A stretch of 64,000 bases of DNA from Alphaproteobacteria bacterium. Lineage in GTDB: Bacteria > Pseudomonadota > Alphaproteobacteria > Bin95. Below the pieces are notes generated by a model. The model searched no databases, was not told where the DNA came from, and saw only the letters and a list, made by a program, of their open reading frames with translations. The stretch is taken from NCBI GenBank assembly GCA_020638555.1, contig JACKII010000002.1:744001-808000 (forward strand). The letters run 5' to 3'. This document shows, piece after piece, positions 51,531 to 61,644 of the stretch. Within the stretch, counting starts at the first letter, position 1; every line of letters starts with the position of its first letter. A program made the translations under genes and the position numbers.

Positions 51531-53369
51531 TCAGGTCGGTTGGTTCTGGCTGAGCCGCATCTGGGCGACGCGCAACAGGTCGGCGGCGATCGGAGCGGCG
51601 ACGCGCGAACCGCCGCCGCCATGCTCCACGATCACGCTGACCGCGTAGCGGGGGGCGTCGATGGGGGCAAAGCCCACGAACAGCGCGTGGTCGCGCTCCT
51701 GGCGCGGCAGTTCGTCGTTGCGCAGCACGCGCTGCCGCCGCTCGCGCTGGCTGATGCGGCGGACCTGGCTGGTGCCGGTCTTGCCGCCCATGCGCAGGCG
51801 TTCGTGCGGGATTTGCGAGGAGGCCGCGGTGCCCTTGGGCTCGCTGGTGACGCCGATCATGGCCCGGCGCACAATGTCCAGGGCTTGGGCGGAGACGGTG
51901 AGCGTGTCTTCGGCCTGACCCGGATGAGCCGATTCGGCCAGAAGCCCCGGGCGCACCAGTTGGCCGCCATTCACCATCCGGGCCGTCATGGCCGCCAGTT
52001 GCAGCGGGGTTGCCAGCACATAGCCCTGGCCGATGCCGGCCACCAGGGATTCGCCGATCTGCCAGGGGCGGTCGAAGCGTTTGCGCTTCCATTCCTTGTC
52101 GGGGATCAGGCCGGGTTGTTCGCCCGGCAGATCGATGCCGAGCCGGCTGCCGAGCCCGAACCGGCGCGCCATGTCGGCGATCCGGTCGATGCCGATGCGC
52201 CGGGCGACCTCGTAGAAATAGATGTCGCAGGACTGCACGATGGCGTCGTGCACGTCGACCGAGCCGTGCCCGCCGCGGTTCCAGCAGTGGAAGCGGCCCT
52301 TGCCCAACTCCAGCACACCGGAGCAATGAAACTTCGTTTTCGGCGTGATCTGACCGGATTCGAGCCCGGCCAGCGCCACCAGCATTTTGAAGGTCGAGCC
52401 CGGCGCGTACTGGCCGGCAATGGCCTTGTCCACCAGCGGCGCATTCGGCGCGTTCAGCAGCCGGTCCCAGTTGACCTGGCTGATGCCGTCGGGAAACAAT
52501 CCGGGGTCGAATGACGGGCGGCTGATCAGGGCGATCACCTCGCCCGAATGGATGTCCATGACCACGGCGGCGCCTGTTTCCTCGCCGAACAGGCTGGCGC
52601 CGTAGCGCTGCAACTCCGCATCCAGGGCGAGGCGCACGGTGGCGCCGGGCTTGCCGGGATCGCGGTGCAATTCCCGGATGACGCGCCCGACCGCGTTGAC
52701 CTCCACCTGCCGCCGCGCCGCCTCGCCCCGCAAGGCGTCGTCATAGACGCGCTCGACGCCGGACTTGCCGATGCGCAGGTCCGGCAAGGCCAGCACCGGG
52801 TCGCCGGTCAGGTCCTTCTTGGCGACGGCGCCGACATAGCCGACCACGTGCGCACACAACTCGCCCGTGGGGTAGACCCGTTCGTCGGTGGCGGCGATCT
52901 CCACCCCCGGCAGGTCCGGGCTGCGCGCGGCGACGTGGGCGATCTCCTTCCAGGTCAGATTGCTGTGCGTGACGATGGGCACGAACGCCCGCTGACGCCG
53001 GGCCAGTTCGATCACCCGCTGGCGATGCTCCGGCGCCAGCGGCACGATCCGGTCGAGCCGGTCGAGCAGGGCGGCGAGGTCTTCGGCCTCTTCCGGCACG
53101 ACGGCGATGCGATAGCTGGTGCGGTTCGTCGCCAGCGGCTGGCCGAAGCGGTCGACGATCATGCCCCGGCTGGCCACGGCGAAGCGCACATTGATGCGGT
53201 TCTCGTCGGCCAGCACCGCGTACCGGTCGGCCTCCAGCACCTGAAGCTGGTACATGCGGGCGGCCAGCAGGCCGAATCCGCCCAGTTGCGCGGCGCCCAG
53301 CAGCATGGCGCGGCGGGAAATGCGGCCCAGTTGCCGCTGGCTCTGCCGGTCGGGGCCGTTACGGTTCAT
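51531..53369 (-). CDS. mrdA: Penicillin-binding protein 2
   Basis: PBP2 is the elongation-specific transpeptidase working with RodA and MreBCD. The 612-residue protein has one N-terminal membrane helix (about residues 20-37), a PBP dimer domain, and the catalytic motifs STFK (Ser325), SCD (Ser380) and KTGT near residue 540. GSTFKML with the preceding YAP is typical for PBP2. Its ATG overlaps the mreD end by 11 bp, and rodA follows after 10 bp. Confidence 0.97.
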   Translation of the reverse strand: MNRNGPDRQSQRQLGRISRRAMLLGAAQLGGFGLLAARMYQLQVLEADRYAVLADENRINVRFAVASRGMIVDRFGQPLATNRTSYRIAVVPEEAEDLAALLDRLDRIVPLAPEHRQRVIELARRQRAFVPIVTHSNLTWKEIAHVAARSPDLPGVEIAATDERVYPTGELCAHVVGYVGAVAKKDLTGDPVLALPDLRIGKSGVERVYDDALRGEAARRQVEVNAVGRVIRELHRDPGKPGATVRLALDAELQRYGASLFGEETGAAVVMDIHSGEVIALISRPSFDPGLFPDGISQVNWDRLLNAPNAPLVDKAIAGQYAPGSTFKMLVALAGLESGQITPKTKFHCSGVLELGKGRFHCWNRGGHGSVDVHDAIVQSCDIYFYEVARRIGIDRIADMARRFGLGSRLGIDLPGEQPGLIPDKEWKRKRFDRPWQIGESLVAGIGQGYVLATPLQLAAMTARMVNGGQLVRPGLLAESAHPGQAEDTLTVSAQALDIVRRAMIGVTSEPKGTAASSQIPHERLRMGGKTGTSQVRRISQRERRQRVLRNDELPRQERDHALFVGFAPIDAPRYAVSVIVEHGGGGSRVAAPIAADLLRVAQMRLSQNQPT

Positions 53370-53865
53370 CGCGCCGGCTCCACAAAACCCAGGTCAGGAC
53401 AAACGCCAGCAGGGGAAAGACGACGATGGATGCGGCCGCGCGCGCCAGCATCGGATCCGGCGCCAGCCAGATCACGTGATAGACGGAGACCGCAAACCAA
53501 CTGGCCGCCGCCGCGAGGGCGGCCACCGGCACGAAGCCCAGCCAGAGATGGGACAGGCGGTGCGGGTCCAGCGGAAGGTTGCTGGCCAGCCCATAGACCA
53601 GCACATAGACAAAGGCGTGCAGGCCGACCGGCACCGCACTCAGCAAATCGTGCAGCAGGCCCAGGCCGAACAGAACCGGCGCCGACACCGCCGGCGGGCG
53701 CCGCACCGATGCCAGATAGACCGCGATCAGCACGAAGTCGGGCAGGGGCCTCTGGTCGAATGGGGTGGGCAGGGCGGACAGCAGGATCAGGCCGGCCAGT
53801 GCCATGCTTGGCAGGGCCTGTGCGGCCCACCCTTCGGCCAGGTCGGTGGAGTTGCGATAGAGCAT
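53359..53865 (-). CDS. mreD: Rod-shape-determining protein MreD
   Basis: This 168-residue integral membrane protein has about five to six helices and belongs with MreC and MreB in the elongasome. MreD sequences are poorly conserved; here the call rests on the hydropathy (ALPSMALAGLILLSALP, PDFVLIAVYLASVR, FGLGLLHDLLSAVPVGLHAFVYVLVY) and on its position between mreC and mrdA. I chose ATG 53865 (MLYRNSTDLAEG), 4 bp after mreC; the frame is open a little further upstream inside mreC. Confidence 0.9.
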   Translation of the reverse strand: MLYRNSTDLAEGWAAQALPSMALAGLILLSALPTPFDQRPLPDFVLIAVYLASVRRPPAVSAPVLFGLGLLHDLLSAVPVGLHAFVYVLVYGLASNLPLDPHRLSHLWLGFVPVAALAAAASWFAVSVYHVIWLAPDPMLARAAASIVVFPLLAFVLTWVLWSRRDEP

Positions 53866-53869
53866 CGTC

Positions 53870-54745
53870 TCAGCGCGATCCCTGCGCCAGGTCGAGTTGC
53901 GGCACACTGCCGTAGTCGACGATGCGGACGAAGTCGAGCCGATCCCAGTCGACGAACGGACGCACCTCCCAGCCGCCGCCGGCCGCGGCCTCGACGACGC
54001 CGATGGGCAGGCCGGCCCGGAAAACGCCGCCGTCGCCGGAGGTCAGCACGATGGCGCCGGGCGCCGGCGCGGCGTCGCTGACGAAGAATTCCAGCCGTGG
54101 CAACGGGCCGTTGGTGCCGGTCATGATGGCGCGCCGGCGGCTTTCGCCGATGGCGACCGGGATTTTCGAGTTGAGGTCGGTGATCAGCAGCACGCGCGCG
54201 GCCTGCCGGCCCACCGTCTGCACCCGGCCGATCAGCCCCTCCGCCGCCAGCACCGGCAGGTCCTTGCGCACCCCCTGGTCGCCGCCGACATGCACCATCA
54301 GGCTGCGGGCGAACACGCCGCCGGTATCGGCGATGATGCGGGTGCTGACCGATTTCGCCACCGGTCCGGGATCGAACCGCAACAGCCGCCGCAGCCCGGC
54401 ATTCTCGGTCTTCAGGTCGTGGGCGATCAGGCGGAGATTGGCGAGGCGGGCGTTTTCCTCCCGCAGGCGGCGATTCTCGTCGATCAGGTCGCCGATGGCG
54501 GCAACGTCCTTGAACCAGCCGTAAACGCCGGCAAACGGCGAGGACACCGCGTCCAGAACGGGTGCGGACAGGTCGGAAACCGTGCTGCGGGCCGTGTCGA
54601 AGATCCGGGTGTCGACCTTGCCGATCAACACCAGCCCGAACGCAATCAGCGCCAGGCCGAACACCGCCAGCCGGCGCAACACGCTGGCCGCGGTGCGCAG
54701 ACCGGCATCGATCAGTTCGCCGACGCTATGCGGTTCGTCGTCCAT
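53870..54745 (-). CDS. mreC: Rod-shape-determining protein MreC
   Basis: MreC is the periplasmic scaffold of the rod complex. The 291-residue protein has an N-terminal membrane helix (LAVFGLALIAFGLVLIGKV), a coiled coil (IDENRRLREENARLANLRLIAHDLKTENAGLRRLL) and the beta-rich core (GVRKDLPVLAAEGLIGRVQTVGRQAARVLLITDLNSKIPV...SGDGGVFRAGLPIGVV). GGGAG lies before ATG 54745. It is 43 bp downstream of mreB and 4 bp upstream of mreD. Confidence 0.95.
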   Translation of the reverse strand: MDDEPHSVGELIDAGLRTAASVLRRLAVFGLALIAFGLVLIGKVDTRIFDTARSTVSDLSAPVLDAVSSPFAGVYGWFKDVAAIGDLIDENRRLREENARLANLRLIAHDLKTENAGLRRLLRFDPGPVAKSVSTRIIADTGGVFARSLMVHVGGDQGVRKDLPVLAAEGLIGRVQTVGRQAARVLLITDLNSKIPVAIGESRRRAIMTGTNGPLPRLEFFVSDAAPAPGAIVLTSGDGGVFRAGLPIGVVEAAAGGGWEVRPFVDWDRLDFVRIVDYGSVPQLDLAQGSR

Positions 54746-54788
54746 CCGGCTCCCAGGCACCGCGCTTCCCCTCAAGGAAGGCGGGTAG

Positions 54789-55823
54789 CTATTCGATCAA
54801 GACGCTTTGGAGGGCTTGCCGTTCCTCCAGGCAGCGTCCGCAGCCGAGCGCAACGCATTCTAGCGGATTCTCCGCAATCGATACAGGCAGCCCGGTCGCC
54901 TCGCGCAGCACCAGGTCCAGATTCGGCAACAGGCCGCCACCGCCGGTCAGCACGATGCCCCGGTCGACGATATCCGCGGCCAGTTCCGGCGCGGTGTTCT
55001 CCAGGGCGACCTTGACCGCCTCGACGATCTGGTGGATGGGCTCTGCCAGGGCTTCGGCAACCTGACTTTCGCTGATCACGACCTCACGCGGGACGCCGTT
55101 CGTCAGGTCGCGCCCGCGTACCGCCGCCCGGCGCTCTTCCTCTTCCTCTACCGGCCAGGCCGTGCCGATGGAAACCTTGATCCGTTCCGCCGTCGATTCG
55201 CCGATCAGCAGGTTGTGATGGCGGCGCACATAGTTGGCGATCGCTTCGTCCATCTTGTCGCCGCCGACGCGGACCGAGCGGGAATAGACGATGCCCCCCA
55301 GCGACAGCACGGCCACTTCCGTGGTGCCGCCGCCGATATCCACGACCATGGAGCCGGTCGGCTCCGTGACCGGCAGGCCGGCGCCGATGGCCGCGGCCAT
55401 GGGTTCCTCGATCAGGTACACCCGGCGGGCGCCGGCGCCCATGGCGCTTTCCTTGATGGCGCGCCGTTCCACCTCGGTTGCGCCGGAGGGCACGCAGACC
55501 ACGATTTGCGGGCTGACGAAGCTGCGCCGGTTGTGCACCTTATGGATGAAATGCTTGATCATTTCCTCCGCCACCTCGAAATCGGCGATGACGCCGTCCC
55601 GCAGCGGGCGGATGGCCGTGATATTGCCGGGGGTGCGCCCCAGCATGCGCTTGGCTTCCTCGCCGACGGCGACGACCTGCGGCCGCCCGCGGATCTCGCG
55701 CACGGCGACGACGGACGGTTCGTCCAGCACGATGCCGCGGCCGTTGACATAGACCAGGGTGTTGGCGGTGCCCAGGTCGATGGCCATATCCTGGCTCAGA
55801 AGTCCGAGAACGGCTGAAAACAT
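54789..55823 (-). CDS. mreB: Rod-shape-determining actin-like protein MreB
   Basis: MreB forms membrane-associated filaments that orient cell-wall synthesis in rods. The 344-residue protein has the actin-fold phosphate loops DLGTANTLVYVNGRGIVLDEPSVVA and MVVDIGGGTTEVAVLSLGGIV, the ALEIEP-type IEEPMAAAIGAGLPV, and ADIVDRGIVLTGGGGLLPNLD for adenosine binding. GTGAGGC precedes the ATG. Its leader contains an unusual 24-bp palindrome and a hairpin followed by a T run, suggesting control at the level of transcription elongation. It heads mreBCD-mrdA-rodA. Confidence 0.97.
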   Translation of the reverse strand: MFSAVLGLLSQDMAIDLGTANTLVYVNGRGIVLDEPSVVAVREIRGRPQVVAVGEEAKRMLGRTPGNITAIRPLRDGVIADFEVAEEMIKHFIHKVHNRRSFVSPQIVVCVPSGATEVERRAIKESAMGAGARRVYLIEEPMAAAIGAGLPVTEPTGSMVVDIGGGTTEVAVLSLGGIVYSRSVRVGGDKMDEAIANYVRRHHNLLIGESTAERIKVSIGTAWPVEEEEERRAAVRGRDLTNGVPREVVISESQVAEALAEPIHQIVEAVKVALENTAPELAADIVDRGIVLTGGGGLLPNLDLVLREATGLPVSIAENPLECVALGCGRCLEERQALQSVLIE

Positions 55824-55833
55824 TGCGCCTCAC

Positions 55834-55883
55834 AAAAACCTTGCGCCCGAAACGGGCGCAGCGCGGCTATATATAGCCGCGCT
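55834..55883 (-). promoter_or_regulatory. mreB leader: 24-bp palindrome and terminator-like hairpin
   Basis: A perfect 24-bp palindrome with half-site AGCGCGGCTATA occupies 55860-55883. It is directly followed, toward mreB, by an 8-bp stem TGCGCCCG/CGGGCGCA (55842-55860, 3-base loop) and a T5 run (55834-55838), only about 10 bp before the mreB start codon. The hairpin could terminate ilvC transcripts or act as an attenuator in the mreB leader, and the palindrome could be a promoter core or operator. Confidence 0.55.
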
Positions 55884-55921
55884 GCCAACCCTTCGAAAGT
55901 GGAACGCTGTCGCGCAACAGC

Positions 55922-56950
55922 TTAGTTCTTGGATTTATCCACCAGCGCGTTCTCGCCGATCCACGGCATCATCGCGCGCAGGCGCTCGCCGACCTCTTCG
56001 AGCTGGTGCTCGGCACCGATGCGGCGCTTCGCCTTGAAGCTGGTCTGGCCGGCGGCGTTCTCCAGCACCCATTCGCGGCTGAACTCGCCACGCTGGATCT
56101 CGCCCAGCACCTCTTTCATGCGCTCCTTGACAGAGGCATCGATGACGCGCGGGCCGCGGGTGTAGTCGCCGTATTCGGCCGTGTTCGACACCGAATAGCG
56201 CATGCCGGCCATGCCGCCCTCATAGATCAGGTCGACGATCAGCTTCACTTCGTGCACGCACTCGAAATAGGCCATTTCCGGCGCATAGCCGGCCTCGACC
56301 AGGGTTTCGAAACCGGCCTGGATCAGGGCGGTCAGGCCGCCGCAGAGCACGGTCTGCTCGCCGAACAGGTCGGTCTCGCACTCTTCCTTGAAGGTGGTCT
56401 CGATCACCGCCGCGCGGCCGCCGCCATTGGCGCAGGCATAGGACAGCGCCAGGTCATGGCAGTTGCCGCTGGCATCCTGATGGATGGCGATCAGCGACGG
56501 CACGCCGGCGCCGCGCACATACTCGCTGCGCACCAGGTGGCCGGGGCCCTTTGGCGCGACCATGAACACGTCGATGTCCGAGCGCGGGTTGATCAGGTTG
56601 AAGTGGATGGAGAGGCCGTGCGCCACCGCCAACGCCGCGCCGGGGCGGATATTGGCGGCAATGTCCTGGGCATAGAGCGCGGCCTGGCCCTCGTCCGGGG
56701 TCAGCATCATGACCACGTCGGCCCACTTGGCGGCCTCGGCCGGCGCCATCACCTTGAAGCCGGCGCCTTCGGCCTTCGGCGCGCTGCCTGAGCCCGGACG
56801 CAGGCCGACCACGACCTCGGCCACGCCGCTGTCGCGCAGGTTGTTGGCATGCGCGTGGCCCTGGCTGCCATAGCCGAGAATCGCGACTTTCTTGCCTTTG
56901 ATCAGGTTCAGATCGGCGTCGCGATCATAGTAAACACGCATGGCACACAT
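55922..56950 (-). CDS. ilvC: Ketol-acid reductoisomerase
   Basis: IlvC isomerises and reduces acetolactate or acetohydroxybutyrate in valine, leucine and isoleucine synthesis. This class I enzyme of 342 residues has the NADPH loop ILGYGSQGHAHANNLRDSG, KGPGHLVRSEY, the metal ligands in DLFGEQTVLCGGL and the C-terminal domain ending MMPWIGENALVDKSKN. AAGGA lies upstream of ATG 56950 (MCAMRVYYD); the ATG three codons later is the commonly annotated start. It is separated from ilvH by 114 bp. Confidence 0.97.
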   Translation of the reverse strand: MCAMRVYYDRDADLNLIKGKKVAILGYGSQGHAHANNLRDSGVAEVVVGLRPGSGSAPKAEGAGFKVMAPAEAAKWADVVMMLTPDEGQAALYAQDIAANIRPGAALAVAHGLSIHFNLINPRSDIDVFMVAPKGPGHLVRSEYVRGAGVPSLIAIHQDASGNCHDLALSYACANGGGRAAVIETTFKEECETDLFGEQTVLCGGLTALIQAGFETLVEAGYAPEMAYFECVHEVKLIVDLIYEGGMAGMRYSVSNTAEYGDYTRGPRVIDASVKERMKEVLGEIQRGEFSREWVLENAAGQTSFKAKRRIGAEHQLEEVGERLRAMMPWIGENALVDKSKN

Positions 56951-57064
56951 TGGTTGGTCGTCCTTCTTGTTCGGATCGGATCGGGCGCCGCCAGCGGCGC
57001 AGGGATCGGTGACGGCCCCGACAAGCCAAAATCCCACGGGGCCGATAATCTTAGGTGCAGGCTT

Positions 57065-57574
57065 CTAAAGCCCTCGATTGCCGCGCGCAATGGCGACGGA
57101 GCCGGTGCGGGCCACATCGGTCAGGCCCAATGGCCGCATCAGGTTGATGAACGCATCGACCTTTTCCCCGGAGCCGGTGATTTCGAACACGAACGACTCG
57201 TTGGTGGAGTCGACCGGATGGGCCCGGAAAATATCGGCGATCCGCAGCGATTCCACCCGGGTTTCGCCCTTGCCGACCACCTTGATCAGCGCCAGCTCGC
57301 GGCCGACGAACGGCCCTTCCTCGGTCAGGTCGCTGACCGCGTGCACCGGCACCAGCCGGCCGAGCTGCGCCTTGATCTGTTCGATGATCATCGGCGTGCC
57401 GGAGGTGACGACGGTGATGCGGGAGAGATGCTCTTCCGGGTTCACCTCCGCCACCGTCAGGCTTTCGATATTGTAGCCGCGGCCGGAAAACAGGCCGATG
57501 ACCCGGGCCAGAACGCCCGGTTCGTTGTCCACCAGCACCGATAACGTGTGCTGCTCAATCGCTTGGTCTTGCAA
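57065..57574 (-). CDS. ilvH: Acetolactate synthase small (regulatory) subunit
   Basis: IlvH carries an N-terminal ACT domain that binds valine (LSVLVDNEPGVLARVIGLFSGRGYNIESLTV) and activates the large subunit. The 169-residue length is standard. The start is a TTG at 57574 (reading LQDQAIEQHTLSV): GGAGG lies 5 nt upstream, and no ATG exists in this part of the frame. The frame stays open to a GTG at 57652, but those codons run into a palindromic repeat lying between ilvB and ilvH and would add 26 unconserved residues. Confidence 0.94.
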   Translation of the reverse strand: MQDQAIEQHTLSVLVDNEPGVLARVIGLFSGRGYNIESLTVAEVNPEEHLSRITVVTSGTPMIIEQIKAQLGRLVPVHAVSDLTEEGPFVGRELALIKVVGKGETRVESLRIADIFRAHPVDSTNESFVFEITGSGEKVDAFINLMRPLGLTDVARTGSVAIARGNRGL

Positions 57575-57619
57575 GAATGCCTCCGCGTGGGGCGGTTGTT
57601 CGGTTTGTCCTGGGTGGCC

Positions 57620-57695
57620 GTCATCGCGAGGCGGCGTGTTCGCCGACGCCACCCGGCCATGGCCGTCCGGATGGCGTCGCGCCGCGCGCGATGAC
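57620..57695. repeat. Palindromic element between ilvB and ilvH
   Basis: GTCATCGCG at 57620 and its inverted partner CGCGATGAC ending at 57695 bound a GC-rich palindrome, with an inner pair around CGACGCCACCC and GGATGGCGTCG. It resembles the GTCATTGCGAG element at 8601-8702. It lies in the 141-bp ilvB-ilvH gap, inside what should be one operon, and could partially terminate or process the mRNA. Confidence 0.65.
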
Positions 57696-57715
57696 GCCGA
57701 CAGAGGGGGAGGGGC

Positions 57716-59482
<1,767 letters not shown>

Positions 59483-59577
59483 CGGTCCAATTCCTTGGGA
59501 AGCTTGGAGCAGGAGGGGTAAGAAAATAGCCCACCCTGGCATAGCCGGGCGGAACTTAGAGAAGGATCATTCGCCGG

Positions 59578-60504
59578 TCAACCCGTTTTGCGAATAAATG
59601 ATAAGATTTCTTCCGTTAAACTTTCCGAAAATTGCGCGTCAATCCGTAGCGCCCCCGGCAATCGGTGACGGAACCAGGTCAACTGCCGCTTGGCAAACCG
59701 CCGCGTGGCCTGCTGTGCGGCGGCCAGGGCCTCCGGCAGCGACATGGTGCCGCGTAAATAGGCAGCCAGGTCGGCCATGCCAAGCGCTTTCATCGCCGGC
59801 AGGCCGGGATCGAGCCCGCGGGCCAGCAGCGCCTCGACCTCCGCCAGGGCGCCTTCGTCCAGCATCGCCTCCAGCCTGCGGTCGCACCGCGCGTACAACA
59901 CCGGGCGCGGCGGGTTGAGCCAGACGGCCGCGTGCGGGAAGGGCGCGGGCTCCGGCGGCAGGCGTTGCCAGGCGCTGAGCGTCCGGCCGGTCGCCCGCCA
60001 CACCGCCCGGGCGCGGATCAGGCGCTGCCGGTCGCCCGGGCCGATGCGGGCCGCGGCTTCCGGGTCGTGCTCCGCCAGGGCCGCGGCGAAGGCGGGCAGG
60101 CCCAGGCGCTCGGCCTCGGCTTCGGCCTCTGCCAGGGCCGCGGGCGGCAGGTCCGGGATCGGGCTCAGGCCGTTTGTCAGTGCCTCGATATAAAAGCCGG
60201 TGCCGCCGGTGACGATGGCGCGGCGCCCGGCGGCATGGGCCTCGTGGATACAGGCCAGGGCCGCCTCCCGCCACCGGCCGGCGGAATAGCGCTCGGCCGG
60301 GTCGACATGGCCGTAGAGCCGGTGGGGCACCCGCGCCTCGTCTTGCGCGGAGGGACGGGCGGTCAGGATGCGCAGGCCCTCATAGACCTGCATCGAGTCG
60401 GCGTTGATGACGTCGCCGTCCAGGTGCTCGGCCAGCGCCAGGGCCAGCGCCGACTTGCCGGATGCGGTCGGCCCGGCCACGACGATGATGGGGCGCGCAC
60501 TCAT
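59578..60504 (-). CDS. miaA: tRNA dimethylallyltransferase
   Basis: MiaA adds the dimethylallyl group to A37 of tRNAs reading UNN codons. The 308-residue protein has the P-loop VVAGPTASGKSALALALAE, the DSMQVY motif (INADSMQVYEG) with its catalytic Asp, TARPSAQDEARVPHRLYGHVDP and IVTGGTGFYIEAL. ATG 60504 (MSARPIIVVAG) is preferred; an ATG 18 bp upstream is possible, and neither has a strong ribosome site. It is divergent from serB with a gap of about 40 bp and precedes ilvB. Confidence 0.95.
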   Translation of the reverse strand: MSARPIIVVAGPTASGKSALALALAEHLDGDVINADSMQVYEGLRILTARPSAQDEARVPHRLYGHVDPAERYSAGRWREAALACIHEAHAAGRRAIVTGGTGFYIEALTNGLSPIPDLPPAALAEAEAEAERLGLPAFAAALAEHDPEAAARIGPGDRQRLIRARAVWRATGRTLSAWQRLPPEPAPFPHAAVWLNPPRPVLYARCDRRLEAMLDEGALAEVEALLARGLDPGLPAMKALGMADLAAYLRGTMSLPEALAAAQQATRRFAKRQLTWFRHRLPGALRIDAQFSESLTEEILSFIRKTG

Positions 60505-60545
60505 CGCGGAGAAAGGCCGCATCGCGGCGGCCGCCCGGCTCGGCT

Positions 60546-61460
60546 ATGACCGCCGCCATGACGAACGACAGTCCCTACACCCTGACCCTGGTCGCCGCCG
60601 ACGGCATGTTGCGCGGCGGCCTGTGGGAGCGCGCGCTGGCCGCTCTCGCCCGGCACACCGCGGTTCTCGGCCCGGCCGACTGGCTGGCGCCGGAGACCGC
60701 CTGCGACTGGCCGCTGGCGCATCTGCCCGACGACCATCTGGGCCCGGAACTGGATGGGCTCGGCCTCGATCATGCGGTGCACCGCCAGGGCGAGACGCGG
60801 CGCAAGCGCGTGCTGATCGCCGACATGGATTCCACCATCGTCCAGTCCGAAACCCTGGACGAACTGGCCGGCGAGGCGGGGATCAAGGACCAGATCGCGG
60901 CCATCACCATGCGCTCGATGCGCGGCGAACTGGACTTCGCCGAAGCCCTGACCGAGCGCGTCGGTGCCCTGAAAGGGCTGGAGGAAGCCGCGCTGGCACG
61001 CACGCTCGCCCGCACCCGCGTGATGCCGGGCGCGACCCGGCTGGTGCGCACCATGCGCGCCCAGGGGGCCATTTGCTGGCTGGTCAGCGGCGGATTTTCG
61101 TATTTCACCTCGCATATCGCCAAGCAAGTAGGCTTTCACGCCGACCGCAGCAACCGGCTTTGCATTGCCGACGGCCGCCTGACCGGCACCGTCGGCCAGC
61201 CGATCCTGGATCGCAACGCCAAGCTGGAGGCGCTGCACGCGCTCTGCGGCGAGGCCGGCGTGGCACCGGCGGAGGCGCTGGCGGTGGGCGATGGCGCCAA
61301 CGATCTGGCCATGATCCAGGCCGCCGGCATGGGCGTCGCCTTCCAGGCCAAGCCGGCCGTCAAGGAAGCGGCGCGGTTCCGGGTGAACCGCGCCGACCTC
61401 ACAACGCTTCTGTATTTCCAGGGCTACCGGGCAGCCGAGATTACCGACCGTCTGCCCTGA
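60546..61460 (+). CDS. serB: Phosphoserine phosphatase
   Basis: SerB makes serine from phosphoserine, the last step of the phosphorylated pathway. The 304-residue protein has an N-terminal ACT-like region (residues 1 to about 80) and a HAD phosphatase domain. The HAD motifs are DMDSTIVQSETLDE (nucleophile and acid Asp), LVSGGFSYF and AVGDGANDLAMIQAAGMGVAF. The MRGELDF segment is SerB-specific. ATG 60546 is used; an ATG four codons later is equally possible. Its 3' end meets degP at a 119-bp palindromic element. Confidence 0.95.
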   Translation: MTAAMTNDSPYTLTLVAADGMLRGGLWERALAALARHTAVLGPADWLAPETACDWPLAHLPDDHLGPELDGLGLDHAVHRQGETRRKRVLIADMDSTIVQSETLDELAGEAGIKDQIAAITMRSMRGELDFAEALTERVGALKGLEEAALARTLARTRVMPGATRLVRTMRAQGAICWLVSGGFSYFTSHIAKQVGFHADRSNRLCIADGRLTGTVGQPILDRNAKLEALHALCGEAGVAPAEALAVGDGANDLAMIQAAGMGVAFQAKPAVKEAARFRVNRADLTTLLYFQGYRAAEITDRLP

Positions 61461-61486
61461 AGCCTTGCCTCGCTTGGGATGCCCGT

Positions 61487-61605
61487 GTATCCCGGCCGCC
61501 GCAGAGCGGGGCGCCGGGACCGGTTGGCGAGAGCGAACACCGACCGCGCCGGTGTTCGAAGGATGACACCGGCCCCGGAGCGGTGCTCTGCACCGTCCGG
61601 GGAAC
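61487..61605. repeat. 119-bp palindromic intergenic element, copy 2
   Basis: This is the inverted counterpart of the element at 7156-7274, of identical length. It starts GTATCCCGGCCGCCGC and ends CACCGTCCGGGGAAC, and carries GGTGTTCGAAGGATGACACCGG internally. It fills the gap between convergent serB and degP. The arms are conserved between the copies while the central region differs and is partly inverted. Confidence 0.8.
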
Positions 61606-61644
61606 AAGGGGGGACGAACGAGAGCGCCCCCCAAGCCGATGGCG

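Noticed and set aside
59483..59577. Leader peptide and attenuator upstream of ilvB
   Set aside because: The 95-bp gap contains no open frame rich in Val, Leu or Ile codons, and only a weak GCCC/GGGC hairpin.
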